Part shown: positions 49,503 to 58,353 of the stretch, one piece after another | Layout: every line of letters begins with the position of its first letter | Numbering within the stretch: the stretch's first letter is position 1 | Source of the DNA: Bacillota bacterium | Lineage (GTDB): Bacteria; Bacillota_E; JAJZYS01; JAJYTV01 | Direction: 5' to 3' | DNA: 64,000 bases | Assembly: GCA_021845645.1 (NCBI GenBank) | Contig: JAJZVM010000010.1 | Coordinates: forward strand, 43,477 to 107,476 | Notes under the pieces: model-generated | Database searches by the model: none | What the model saw: the letters and a program-made list of their open reading frames with translations, nothing else | What the model was told of the DNA's origin: nothing | Made by a program: the position numbers and the translations under genes

Positions 49503-51428
49503 TTAGCTGATCTGCTTCCAGAGCCTCCCCGTGTCATGTGTCACAAGGACCCTCCCGTCGTACGTCGTGATGAACGCCTCGCTCGGACCAATGGGAGTCA
49601 AGCCGGCGATGTTGATCTGGTTATCCGGCCACGCTGTAACGTGCGTGGGTTTTCCAGGCGCAAGAACGTAGAGTCTGCCGTTCGGATACCCGGACAGGGC
49701 GATCCAGAGGCTCTCGCCACCAGAGGCGACCGTCGAGACATAGTAGCCCTGACTCTGTAGGGTCTTGGACGCCAGGCGGCGGATCAACTGGATGGCCACC
49801 TGGGCGAGCGCTGGATCCTTGAGCGAGACGGCGCAGACGGCGGCGGGAACCCCCTGCAGTTCAGCACGGCGCCATGTCGTTCCACCGTCGCGGGTTGCGT
49901 AGTCAATTTCTCCTTGACCATATCCGCTGGTCGCGCAGCCGGTCTTCGAGGTAGCGAAGCTTATGGCGTTGGTTGACGACGAGCCCGCGGCGGTATGCGC
50001 TAGGGACCATCTGCTACCGCCCTGCGTCCCTACGTACACTGCCCCGTCGTCCACCACGAAGAGCCTGCCTCCCTGCGCCGCGGCAAACCCAGTCGGAGGG
50101 TTCGTAGCCTGCGGCAGCAGTCCGGCCGGTTGCCAACTCGTCCCGCCATCTAGTGTCTTCAGCAGGGCCACGAGGTCTCCGGAGGTGCCGAGACCGAAGC
50201 CGATGCGGGTGGTGACGAACGCCGTGAACAACTGGGGTGCCGCTGGCACAACATGAAGGACCGTGCGCCAGCTGGCGCCGCCGTTGGTAGTCTTGCGGAT
50301 CTCCGACTGTCCTCCACCGGTTCCCGGACTTGAGAGGAGCCAGCCGTCCTTTGCGGTCACCATGTCCAAGGTGAACGGTGCCGCCGTCTGCAGAGGAATT
50401 GCCGCCGTGGACGACGTCCAGGTGGAGCCGCCGTCGGTCGTGCTAGAGAACGCCACGTTGCCCTCGTTGCAGGCTTCACAGGTGCCCGCCATCGTCGCGG
50501 TCGTCGCGGATAGCGCGCTGAGGGGGCCCGGGGAGGAGCCGGGACCCTTGGCCACACCCGCTGTATTGCCCGGCGCAGGCCCAGAGCCAGCCGTCGAGAC
50601 CGCGATGACCGGCTTCCACGACGCTCCTTGATCAGCGCTGCGGAAGACCGTATAGGACTGCTGGCTCATGCTCGCCTGGCTGGTGGCGACCAGCCACGCA
50701 CCGCCGTCCGGCGTGCACTGCAGCTGCTCGGGCGTGGGGCCCTTGACAGATAGCACGGTGTCCCAGTTCGCCCCGCCGTCGGTGGTCCGCTCCACTTCGA
50801 GGGTGCCGCCGAAGCTGTTAGGGAGCGTGGCGATGCCAGTGTCGGCTCCATAGAAGCAGGCCTGCGCTACGGGGCCGATCGCCAAAGGGCGCCAGGACCC
50901 GCCGCCATCGCTGGTCGCGAGGAGCTTGTGCAATAAGGGGTAGGACTGTCCCTCCAGAGCAAACCCCTCCGCCGAGTTCACGAACTGCACTTGGTAGAGG
51001 GACTGCCGGTCGACTCGGCTCCACGTCGTACCATCCGTGGTCTTCAGGAGGCCCGAGCTCGACGCTGCGTATCCGAGCTTGGGTGAGAGAAACGAGAAGC
51101 CCGTCACGTTGCCCGCGCCAAGGTATTGACGGCCCCAGGACTCACCGCCATCCGATGTGGCCAGGATGACGCCCTGGCCGCCCGCCCAACCGACCTGTGC
51201 GTTCACGAAATCCAACGAGGTGAGATGCGGAGGGGCGCCTGGCAGTAGTGTCACGGATGTCGTCTGAGGCTTGATGCGCAAGAGTTGCTCAAGACTCACG
51301 GGTTTGGACACAGGCTTCACAGCAGCGCCGGCGCAGCCCGCGAGCAGCATGCCCACCGCCAGCGGAGCAACAAGCCGGTGGAGCCTAGCGCTCGATCCCA
51401 CCGAAGTCACGACGCTCGCCCGGTGCAC
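49503..51428 (-). CDS. Lipoprotein with YCF48/BNR-type beta-propeller repeats
   Basis: A 641-residue surface lipoprotein. The signal peptide ends in the lipobox LLAGC with Cys32 when GTG 51428 is used (GAGAGGGG seven bases upstream). The rest is a chain of sialidase/YCF48-like repeats containing the Asp-box form 'TSDGGESW', 'TTDGTTWS', 'TTDGGANWDT', 'TTDGGSTWTS', 'TTNGGASWRT' and 'TLDGGTSWQP', each preceded by a V/F-x-F..x-x-x-G(Y/F)A strand. At least nine such blades are visible, and the last pair closes at the C-terminus (VTHDTGRLWKQIS). Such propellers usually bind partners outside the membrane; no enzyme activity is predicted. It belongs to the surface island together with the genes at 51577, 54518 and 57220. 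Confidence 0.85.
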   Translation of the reverse strand: MHRASVVTSVGSSARLHRLVAPLAVGMLLAGCAGAAVKPVSKPVSLEQLLRIKPQTTSVTLLPGAPPHLTSLDFVNAQVGWAGGQGVILATSDGGESWGRQYLGAGNVTGFSFLSPKLGYAASSSGLLKTTDGTTWSRVDRQSLYQVQFVNSAEGFALEGQSYPLLHKLLATSDGGGSWRPLAIGPVAQACFYGADTGIATLPNSFGGTLEVERTTDGGANWDTVLSVKGPTPEQLQCTPDGGAWLVATSQASMSQQSYTVFRSADQGASWKPVIAVSTAGSGPAPGNTAGVAKGPGSSPGPLSALSATTATMAGTCEACNEGNVAFSSTTDGGSTWTSSTAAIPLQTAAPFTLDMVTAKDGWLLSSPGTGGGQSEIRKTTNGGASWRTVLHVVPAAPQLFTAFVTTRIGFGLGTSGDLVALLKTLDGGTSWQPAGLLPQATNPPTGFAAAQGGRLFVVDDGAVYVGTQGGSRWSLAHTAAGSSSTNAISFATSKTGCATSGYGQGEIDYATRDGGTTWRRAELQGVPAAVCAVSLKDPALAQVAIQLIRRLASKTLQSQGYYVSTVASGGESLWIALSGYPNGRLYVLAPGKPTHVTAWPDNQINIAGLTPIGPSEAFITTYDGRVLVTHDTGRLWKQIS

Positions 51429-51576
51429 GACGACACCCCTCTCGGCCGATCCGCCTCTGGTCGCTGCCCATGACCAGCAACCTTGTCGGGTATTGTGCGT
51501 GATGCCTCGAGTCTCCAATCTAGGGCATCAGGGCCAACGATCCCGGGGCGAAGGCACCCCCATCCCCGAGGTGCGA

Positions 51577-52509
51577 TCACCTCCAGTCTTGTGGGGGGAG
51601 TCCAAAGACTTTCACGCGCGTGACTTTGTCCTGACGATCCAGGAGGAAGGCCCAGCCGGCCAGATTGTTCCCGTACTCAGGGGCAGTCGGCTTCGCCGGG
51701 GGACCGGCCCAGCCCTCGCTGAGCAACACTACCTGCCAGATGCCGCCCTCCGGCGTGTGGGGCGAGAGCCGCTCGACGTACTGCCTACCTGTCAGCACCT
51801 GCGTGGTACAGCCACCTGGTATGCGCTGGGAGTCTGACGGCCCGCCGTGAGGTATCAAGCAAGCGGTAGATCCATCTGCCCGCGGGAAGATATCCAGGCG
51901 GCCACCATAGGCGCGCACGGCCGGTAGGCTCCAGAAGCCGGGCGGCACGATCGGCGCCAGGCCGACAGAGCCGTGGACGGTGCCCGTAATGTAGAGCCCG
52001 ACTTTCCCCGTGCGACCGTCGACCCCAACCACTACATCCTGGACGACGGGCGGTCGCGGTGGATGTGGGCCGGCACCGGGAGCCAGTCCGAGACTTTGTC
52101 CCATGAACTCGATGACGTAGGCGGCGGAGGGGTTGCCAGTGTCCCCATCGACCAATCCCGCGGGCTGGATGTAGATCCGCTGCACGCCCGCGAGCAGAAC
52201 GCGACCTTCCGCTGCCAGGGCGAGTGCGATGGCCCTGGCCGGCGAGACGTCAAAGTGCTTGGGGGCGACGGTGGACCAAGGCGTGTACCTTATGAATGGC
52301 AACCGTTGCCGCCACGAGAGACGCCGGACCGGAATGCCGAGCACCCTGGCCGGATACGTCGCTGTCAGGGCGGCAGGCTGAGTCGGTGCTGGCCGCTGGA
52401 CGGCGCAGCCACCGGGCGAGAGTAAGATGGCGGCCGTGGCGACTCCCTGGGCAACTACCCTGGGTGCGCGGAGCACCTGTCGACTAAGTGCCGATCGCCG
52501 CAAGCCCAT
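51577..52509 (-). CDS. Lipoprotein of unknown function
   Basis: A 310-residue protein I do not recognise. ATG 52509 has GGAGG eight bases upstream. A signal peptide (about 1-34) ends with LLSPGGC, a plausible lipobox, followed by a Pro/Thr-rich spacer (RPAPTQPAAL). The rest contains several hydrophobic beta-like stretches (VVQDVVVGVDGRTGKVGLYI, AYVIEFMGQSLG) and acidic/aromatic loops; no catalytic motif is visible. It precedes the propeller lipoprotein by 148 bases on the same strand and may be cotranscribed with it. Confidence 0.65.
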   Translation of the reverse strand: MGLRRSALSRQVLRAPRVVAQGVATAAILLSPGGCAVQRPAPTQPAALTATYPARVLGIPVRRLSWRQRLPFIRYTPWSTVAPKHFDVSPARAIALALAAEGRVLLAGVQRIYIQPAGLVDGDTGNPSAAYVIEFMGQSLGLAPGAGPHPPRPPVVQDVVVGVDGRTGKVGLYITGTVHGSVGLAPIVPPGFWSLPAVRAYGGRLDIFPRADGSTACLIPHGGPSDSQRIPGGCTTQVLTGRQYVERLSPHTPEGGIWQVVLLSEGWAGPPAKPTAPEYGNNLAGWAFLLDRQDKVTRVKVFGLPPQDWR

Positions 52510-52788
52510 TAACAACGCCTCCGACGCAAGGTTCCGCACGTCCCCACCAGCTCCTGCCAAGGACAAACTGCAGAGCAGCCAGACCATCGCGCGATACGAA
52601 CTGAGACGACGTGGAACCTTGGTCCGGCGCGAAGTCTCGGTCCTCGACAGCGTTGTTTCATGGTTGGCCTGGCTGCATTCTGTCCCCTAAGCGTCGGCAG
52701 ACTCGGGGAAGTACGCGTAGTTAACACGAAACAAGGATGACGAGTTAACGCGGCCGCAGCACTGTGGGTGATGGTGGGCTGAAAGGCG
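52510..52788. other. Intergenic region with mobile-element debris
   Basis: Contains the dispersed 24-bp motif (copy B), a second GTTAAC at about 52745, and the run-up to the IS256 fragment. No coding frame is credible. The composition is less GC-rich than the surrounding chromosome. Confidence 0.5.
52707..52730 (+). repeat. 24-bp dispersed motif, copy B
   Basis: GGAAGTACG-CGT-AGTTAAC-A-CGAA. It lies about 60 bases upstream of the transposase fragment and in the same orientation as copies A and C. Confidence 0.7.
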
Positions 52789-52881
52789 ACGAATCTGGTC
52801 GAGCGCAGCTTCAAGGAGGAGCGCCTGCGGACGAAGACCATCCCGCGCTTGTTCGATGAGCACAGTGTGCTAAAGTTGGCT
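52789..52881 (+). mobile_element. IS256-family transposase C-terminal fragment
   Basis: The frame reads TNLVERSFKEERLRTKTIPR followed by LFDEHSVLKLA, the conserved C-terminal block of IS256/Mutator transposases (usual form: TNLIERSF.EERRRTK.IPR..DE.SALKLV). Only about 31 codons remain: no DDE residues and no inverted repeats were seen. The frame runs on without a stop into the GNAT gene. Confidence 0.8.
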
Positions 52882-52935
52882 CCGCTACTCCCGGTAGGCG
52901 AGAATGGATCAGACGGATTGGGGGGCGACGAGGCG

Positions 52936-53907
52936 GTGAGCGAGACAGTTGAGGGGGCGCCGCAGGGTCTGGGGGCCGTGCAGCTGCGTCTGATGCAGGG
53001 ACTGGCACAGGAGGTGACAATACTGCGTCCCGAGCTCCTCATTGGCGGCGCGACCGTCGGGGAACTCGCTTGGGTATTCGGCAAAGACCGGGCGGCGATC
53101 GGCGACACCTGGCGTCACCGCCTGTGGCGCCGCGCCGACGGCAGCGGCCGACTGGATGCCTGGGCCTGGGTGCACCTCCCGTACACGGTGACGCGCAGCG
53201 ACGGATCCACATACACGTCGAACAGCGCAAACCTGACCTGGCAGGTCCATCCGGACCGCCCAGAGCTGCTAGACGAGATCCTCGATTGGTACGCCGAGCA
53301 GGCGGCAGGTCTCGACCGGGCCGTCACGCCGCAGGATCAGGACACGCACATGCTGGCCCGGCTACCCGCGCACGGCTACGAGCCTGACACGGAGATGGGT
53401 GGCGACGACGGCGACTGGGTGCAGTGGAACCATCGGCCGCTCGCAGACTTCTCGGAGCCCACCCTGCCGGCCGGCTTCCGTTTCCGCACTGCCGCTGAGG
53501 TCGGCCAAGCAGCCGCAGCCCGTGCACACGTGGACGCGTGGCATCCGTCGACGTTCACCGAGACCGGCATGGCAGGTGTACAGGCCACCTGGCCTTATCG
53601 CGACGACCTGCATGTTCTCGTCGAAGCGCCGGATGGTACCCTGGTGGCCACCGCCATCGTGTGGTTCGATCCCGAGAGTCGCACCGCTGAATTTGAACCG
53701 GTCGGGACCCATCGGTCCTATCGCCGTCAGGGCCTCGCCACCGCCCTGTCGTGGCACGGCATGCACGTCGCCCGCGACGCGGGCGCGGAGACGATGCTGG
53801 TCGCGTGCCGCGGCGCGCCCGCACATGCGGCGGCTCGCGAACTGTATTACGGGGTCGGTTTCCAACCGCTCGCCCGAGATGTCCCGTATATCAAGCGAGC
53901 AAAGTAG
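52936..53907 (+). CDS. GNAT family acetyltransferase (tandem-domain type)
   Basis: A 323-residue protein with a degenerate N-terminal GNAT-like half and a C-terminal GNAT domain. Acetyl-CoA motif A is VGTHRSYRRQGLATALSWHG (about residue 255), followed by ARELYYGVGFQPLARDV. The reading frame is continuous upstream with the IS256 scrap; GTG 52936, after GGGGGGCGACGAG, is the best independent start. Another in-frame Met at 52993 is possible. The acceptor is unknown. It lies alone within the surface-protein island and could be a passenger of mobile DNA. Confidence 0.75.
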   Translation: MSETVEGAPQGLGAVQLRLMQGLAQEVTILRPELLIGGATVGELAWVFGKDRAAIGDTWRHRLWRRADGSGRLDAWAWVHLPYTVTRSDGSTYTSNSANLTWQVHPDRPELLDEILDWYAEQAAGLDRAVTPQDQDTHMLARLPAHGYEPDTEMGGDDGDWVQWNHRPLADFSEPTLPAGFRFRTAAEVGQAAAARAHVDAWHPSTFTETGMAGVQATWPYRDDLHVLVEAPDGTLVATAIVWFDPESRTAEFEPVGTHRSYRRQGLATALSWHGMHVARDAGAETMLVACRGAPAHAAARELYYGVGFQPLARDVPYIKRAK

Positions 53908-54516
53908 TCACCGTCCGAATGGTCGGCACCGAGAGCTTCGCAGGCGATTGGGAACCCGATAGAAGGAGGGGTTACGTAGCGGCCGAAGGACGCCGGTCGG
54001 GTCCGAGGAGACAGGCGGGCTGAGTCCATCTTGGCGATTTCGTGCCCCCTCCGCCCGTAGCTGGGCGACCGCGGTATCCAGAAACCGTGAGTTTCAGCGC
54101 GACCCGTTCAGCGCCAGGCCGAGGAGCGAGTTGGTCTTCTTGGTCCGACACCCCCTCGACCCACAGCGGACGAGCCAGGGGCATAAAGAAGAAGCGCCGC
54201 TACGTGACGTCCCCCAAGTCTGCTCTTACAACACAAGGTGGCCATCAGCCACCCGGTTGGTGCCGGTGCATTATGGATCCTAATTAACCCCGGCTATGGG
54301 AAGTACGTACAGTTAACCCGAAGTACGGCAACGACGACTTCAGGGCGCTCCCCCCCTTCGACCAGCCTCTCTGACCCGGATACGTCAGAGCCGCCCAACA
54401 GCTGGGCTCGCGCACGATGGTGCGCGCCAAGTCACGCCTGTCTTCGCGTGCCGTGGGCCAGGGACCGAGCTGCATCATTACACCCCAGATTCCCAGGCCC
54501 TCCGTTGCCCTTTGTC
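53908..54516. other. 610-base non-coding gap with motif copy C
   Basis: No frame here resembles a known protein; short frames on both strands (such as 54042-54287 and 53972-54184) look accidental. The dispersed 24-bp motif occurs at 54299-54322. The gap is comparatively AT-rich with an AATTAACC run. Confidence 0.5.
54299..54322 (+). repeat. 24-bp dispersed motif, copy C
   Basis: GGAAGTACG-TAC-AGTTAAC-C-CGAA. Same orientation as copies A (49391) and B (52707). Confidence 0.7.
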
Positions 54517-54517
54517 G

Positions 54518-56416
54518 TCACGGCTTTAGGGAGACTGATATCCTGAACACGCCGCCATCGCCGCCTGCGAACAGTGTACCGCCCGCTGCGACGAGGCTGG
54601 TGATCGCCGCCCCATCGCCTGAGAGGCCCTTGAAGCCGCCCACCTGTAACCAGGAGGAGCCGTTCCAGGCCCACACGCCGCTTTGGTGAATCCCCGCGTA
54701 CATCGTGCCGCCGGCCGCGGCAAGGCTGTCGATCATCGGCGCAAATCCCGAGGGGCCCTCACCACCGACCCGGGACCAGGACTTGCCGTTCCAGGACCAT
54801 ACTCCATTCTCGTAGCGGCTGGCGTACAGGGTCCCTCCAGCCACGGCAAGGCTGGTTGTATCCACAGTATCCGTGAAGTCCTCCGGGCCCACTCGGGACC
54901 AGGACTTGCCGTTCCAGACCCACACGCTGCCATCGGCACCGGCGTACAGCGTGCCGTGGGTGGCGATCAGGCTCCCAATGCACGCCGCATTGGCGGTAAG
55001 TCCCGTGGAGCCGCCCACCTGGGACCAGGAGGAGCCGTGCCACGCCCATACACCGCTGTCTTCGGTCCCGGCATAGAGATTGCCCCCGGCTGCGACGAGG
55101 CTGGTGATCGCCGCCTCATGTCCCGAGAGGCTCTTGGAGCCGCCCACCTGGGACCAGGAGGAGCCGTCCCAGGCCCACACGCCGTTGTCCTCAGTCCCGG
55201 CATACAGCTTGCCGCCGGCTGCGGCAAGGCTGGTAATCTCTGCCTCAACCCTCGAAGGGTCCATAGGGCCGCCCGCCGCGGACCAGGAGGAGCCGTCCCA
55301 GGCCCACACGCCGTTGTCTGCCGTCCCGGCATACAGCGTGTCGCCGGCCATGGCGAGGCTAGTGACATATGTGAGGGAAACGGCGCCGCCCACTTCGGAC
55401 CAGGAGGAGCCGTCCCAGGCCCACACGCCGTTGTCTGCCGTCCCGGCATACAGCGTGCCGCCGGCCATGGCGAGGCTGTTGACATATGTGGGGGAGCGAG
55501 CGCCGCCCACCTTGGACCAGGAGGAGCCATTCCAGCCCCATACGCCGCTGCGTTCGGTCCCGGCATATAGCGTGCCGCCAGTGTCGTAAACGTCGATGAT
55601 GTTCGCAGGGTCACCAGTGGTACCCTCGGCGCCGCCCACCTTGGACCAGATAGAGCCGTCCCAGGCCCAAAGGCCATTGTAGGCCGTCCACGCGTAGAGC
55701 GTGTTACCGTCCGCTTCCAAGCCGCCGACATACATGGTGGAGCCGGAGCCTCCCACCTGGGACCAGGAAGAGCCGTCCCATGCCCACACACCGCTGTACC
55801 CGATCCCGCCAGGTACCGTGCTGGCGCTGGGGCTACTGGCGGCGTAGAGCGTGCCGCCGACCGCGGCTATGGACCAGTTATCAACCAATCGTCCTGGAAG
55901 TTCCACCGCCGACCACGAGGAGCCAGTCCATGCCCACAGGCCGCCATAGGTCGTCCAGGCGTAGAGCGTGCTGCCGACCGCGGCCAGGCTGACCACGGCA
56001 ACGTTACCCCACGGGCGGCCCTTTGAGCCGCCCACCTGCAACCAAGACGAGCCGTTCCAGGCCCACACACCGTTCTCAGGTCCCACGATGCCGAAGGGTC
56101 TACTGGCGGCGTAGAGCGTGCGGCCCGCCATGGCTAAGCTGACGACGTCCCCATCAACGCCGAAGAGGCCCTTGGAATCGCCAACCTGGGACCAGGAGGT
56201 GCCGTCCCAGGCCCACACGCCGTTGCCGTCGGTCCCGGCATAAAGCGTGCCGCCCACTGCGGTCAGGGTGCTAACGTCGGACACGGGTACGGTGCCGCCC
56301 AACTTGGACCAAGTTGTCGGGGAGCCTGCTGCGTAAACCGATACGGGTGCCACCGAGAGCATCGTGGTTGTCACTACTATGAAGAGCATAGATACAAAGG
56401 ACTTGCTTAGCTTCAC
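54518..56416 (-). CDS. Secreted tandem-repeat beta-propeller protein
   Basis: A 632-residue exported protein: signal peptide (about 1-30, ending in PVSVYAAG), then thirteen full repeats and a half repeat of about 40-45 residues. The unit is SLAxAGGTLYAG, a variable loop, then NGVWAWDGSSWSQVGG. The short 'TTWSKLGGTV' at the N-terminus supplies the strand missing from the last repeat, so fourteen blades close by a velcro joint, which would suit two seven-bladed propellers. Neighbouring repeats are nearly identical in DNA. GTG 56416 has AAAGGA nine bases upstream. No lipobox or sorting signal. It probably binds ligands at the surface; function is unknown. Confidence 0.85.
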   Translation of the reverse strand: MKLSKSFVSMLFIVVTTTMLSVAPVSVYAAGSPTTWSKLGGTVPVSDVSTLTAVGGTLYAGTDGNGVWAWDGTSWSQVGDSKGLFGVDGDVVSLAMAGRTLYAASRPFGIVGPENGVWAWNGSSWLQVGGSKGRPWGNVAVVSLAAVGSTLYAWTTYGGLWAWTGSSWSAVELPGRLVDNWSIAAVGGTLYAASSPSASTVPGGIGYSGVWAWDGSSWSQVGGSGSTMYVGGLEADGNTLYAWTAYNGLWAWDGSIWSKVGGAEGTTGDPANIIDVYDTGGTLYAGTERSGVWGWNGSSWSKVGGARSPTYVNSLAMAGGTLYAGTADNGVWAWDGSSWSEVGGAVSLTYVTSLAMAGDTLYAGTADNGVWAWDGSSWSAAGGPMDPSRVEAEITSLAAAGGKLYAGTEDNGVWAWDGSSWSQVGGSKSLSGHEAAITSLVAAGGNLYAGTEDSGVWAWHGSSWSQVGGSTGLTANAACIGSLIATHGTLYAGADGSVWVWNGKSWSRVGPEDFTDTVDTTSLAVAGGTLYASRYENGVWSWNGKSWSRVGGEGPSGFAPMIDSLAAAGGTMYAGIHQSGVWAWNGSSWLQVGGFKGLSGDGAAITSLVAAGGTLFAGGDGGVFRISVSLKP

Positions 56417-56697
56417 AGACAACTATCCTTTCACCGGGGTGGCGTGCGGCCCTCACTCCACTCGTCTTCTGGTACGCCGCGGCTCTCCTGCCAATACCTT
56501 CTTCGTCGCCTCAGCATGATCCCCTTTTCAAGCCAGGCACTAGCACGACCAAAGCGGTTTCTCACTCGCGTGATGAGCAAGTACGGGAAGGATGGCACTC
56601 CGCAGTTTCCGGCTCCACACCTTCAGCATGGTGAAGGTCGAGTTGGTCGATGGTTGGTCAACCTGCATTACGTGTCTTAAGCGCTCCCGGCTCGGGG
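56417..56697. other. Gap between the propeller gene and the surface-protein pseudogene
   Basis: About 280 bases with no recognisable gene. It includes the promoter region of the propeller gene and, at its right end, an abrupt start of similarity to the surface protein at 56698. A GGTTG-GT-CAACC inverted repeat lies at about 56652-56663. Confidence 0.5.
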
Positions 56698-57239
56698 CAG
56701 CACGGTTTCCCGAGCGTCGTGGCGTCGACCGATCTCGCGGCAGGAGCCGGCGGGTCGGTGCGCGACGGCCCGATCACTTCGAAATCCCGCAGGGCGCCTT
56801 CAGCGAAGCGGTGAAGTTCCAGCTGCCCGAGGGACCGGCAGCGACCTTCCAGACCATGGCGCCCGCCGGCGAGACGGTGGTATCGGACTTCGCCCTGCGC
56901 GTCGTCGACAGCGCCACGGGGCAGCTGGTCGGCACGTTCCTCAAGCCCGTGACGTTCACCCTCAAGCAGAGTGGGGTCAGCTCCGCGAGTGTCTACGACA
57001 ACGTCACGCCGCCCGGACAGGTCGTCCCGAATCCGGTGCCCGCCAAGATCACGGGGGACGTCCTCACCCACCCGATCACCGCCGCCATGGTCGGCTGGGT
57101 GGTCCTGAGCCGGGCGACGACGGTCCCCGGGGCCACGTCTCCGACCACCGGCATCCCCGTCCTGCCGGTGGTCGGACTCGGGGCCGTGCTGATCGCCGCG
57201 GGAGTCCTGCTGGTCCGCCATGCACGGGCCGGCGCGTAG
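56698..57239 (+). pseudogene. Surface protein paralogue with intact sorting signal but broken N-terminus
   Basis: The DNA starts to match the gene at 48838 at its codon 40 or so (QHGFPSVVAS, 56698), continues to GPIT, then loses one base near 56778-56785 relative to the intact copy (eight versus nine bases between CCGATCAC and CCCGCAGGG). The frame after this is intact: IPQGAFSEAVKFQLPEGPAA, GETVVSDFALRVVDSATGQL, ending in TSPTTGIPVLPVVG plus a hydrophobic segment and RHARAGA. SPTTG followed by a hydrophobic segment and Arg resembles a sortase sorting signal. Signal peptide and start are missing. The 3' end overlaps the sortase gene by 20 bases. Confidence 0.75.
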
Positions 57240-58329
57240 GAGCGCTTGGCTGGGGGCTGCGCTGATCGCGCTCGGCGCAGCCCTCGTGACGATGCCTGTG
57301 CTGCTACCCGCCTCCGCGAGCTGGGGCCAGGCGCAACTCGCGCAGGCGCCCCCGCCATGGCGGACAAGGAGGCAGGTACGGCCTGCCAAGCCTGCGCCCG
57401 GCCTGGCGACTGCTGCTCGCCATACGGCGCAGGCCGAGCCTGCCCTGGGCCAGGTGGCTGTCTATTTACGGATCCCGAAGCTCGACGTGGCCGCGACGGT
57501 GCTGCAGGGCACCTCCGACGCGCTCCTCGCGTCAGCTCCCGGTCACGAGCCGCAGAGCGTGATGCCCGGTGCGACCGGAACGTCCGTCATCGTGGCGCAC
57601 AACCTGACCTTCTTCCGGCACATCGATCTCCTGCGGCCTGGCGACACGATCCTCGCCGGAACCGCACGCGGCGTCTTCACCCTCAAGGTGACCCGCTGTC
57701 TTCTGGTGCCGGCAGGGTCCTCCCTGACGAACACCCTGTGGCCCAGCCTCGACCTTGTGGCCTGCTACCCGCTGAACGCCCTCTACTACACGCCGGACCG
57801 CTTCGTCGTCGAGGCGACCCTCGTCACGGCGTCGCCGGCTCCGGCCGGCAGTCTAGGGGGCCTGCGGGCCACTACGCCCCAGTTTGCCGCCACGCTGCCA
57901 GCCGATCTCGCTGCGTTGCCCCTCTGGCTGTCCGACACCGGCTACGCGGTAGGCAACGCGACCTTCCATGGCGGTCCGAGCCTGCAACTCACGGCCAGCG
58001 GCGCCAGCTGGAGTCTGGTGGCGCAAAGCATCCGCATGTTCGCCGCCACCGTGAGGGCCCTGGGCCACGCCTCGCGCGCACCCTTCGCGGGCTTCGGACC
58101 GGCACCGGTGCTGCAGGGACTGGCAGGGGCCGGCCCGTGGGCGGTGGAGCCGCGGGCGCCCCTCGATGTCTCCGTCCAGCTCAGTGCAGCCGGCCAGCCG
58201 CTCACCGTGACGGTCAGCACCCCCACGGCTCGCATCGTGAGCCACGGCCAGATCACGGCGGCCGCCTATGCGGTCACCCTGCTCGTGCGCGGCGACGTCC
58301 TCTACCTGATGCGTGCCGGGGCCGCCTGA
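57220..58329 (+). CDS. Class D/E-like sortase with C-terminal extension
   Basis: A 369-residue sortase, a membrane-anchored cysteine transpeptidase that links proteins to the cell wall. An N-terminal hydrophobic anchor (about 8-32) precedes the sortase core: IPKLDVAATVLQGTSDALL, the catalytic His in SVIVAHNLTFFRHID, the Cys in LDLVACYPLNALYY and the Arg in TPDRFVVEATL. The C-terminal 150 residues are an extra domain not found in the minimal enzyme. Substrates would be proteins such as the one at 56698-57239, whose tail fits a sorting signal. ATG 57220 lies inside that pseudogene. A hairpin follows at 58354. Confidence 0.85.
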   Translation: MHGPARRSAWLGAALIALGAALVTMPVLLPASASWGQAQLAQAPPPWRTRRQVRPAKPAPGLATAARHTAQAEPALGQVAVYLRIPKLDVAATVLQGTSDALLASAPGHEPQSVMPGATGTSVIVAHNLTFFRHIDLLRPGDTILAGTARGVFTLKVTRCLLVPAGSSLTNTLWPSLDLVACYPLNALYYTPDRFVVEATLVTASPAPAGSLGGLRATTPQFAATLPADLAALPLWLSDTGYAVGNATFHGGPSLQLTASGASWSLVAQSIRMFAATVRALGHASRAPFAGFGPAPVLQGLAGAGPWAVEPRAPLDVSVQLSAAGQPLTVTVSTPTARIVSHGQITAAAYAVTLLVRGDVLYLMRAGAA

Positions 58330-58353
58330 CGCCCACCGGCCGCTGCCCCGGAG

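Noticed and set aside
54042..54287. 81-codon plus-strand frame and opposing 70-codon frame in the island gap
   Set aside because: No recognisable domain, no ribosome site and mutually overlapping; likely accidental.
49391..54322. 24-bp motif as inverted terminal repeats of one insertion sequence
   Set aside because: All three copies have the same orientation and no inverted partner was found, so only a direct-repeat motif is reported.
54518..56416. Periodic repeats of about 120-130 bp considered as a CRISPR array or tandem satellite
   Set aside because: The repeats are in one long reading frame and encode propeller blades; no short constant repeats with unique spacers.
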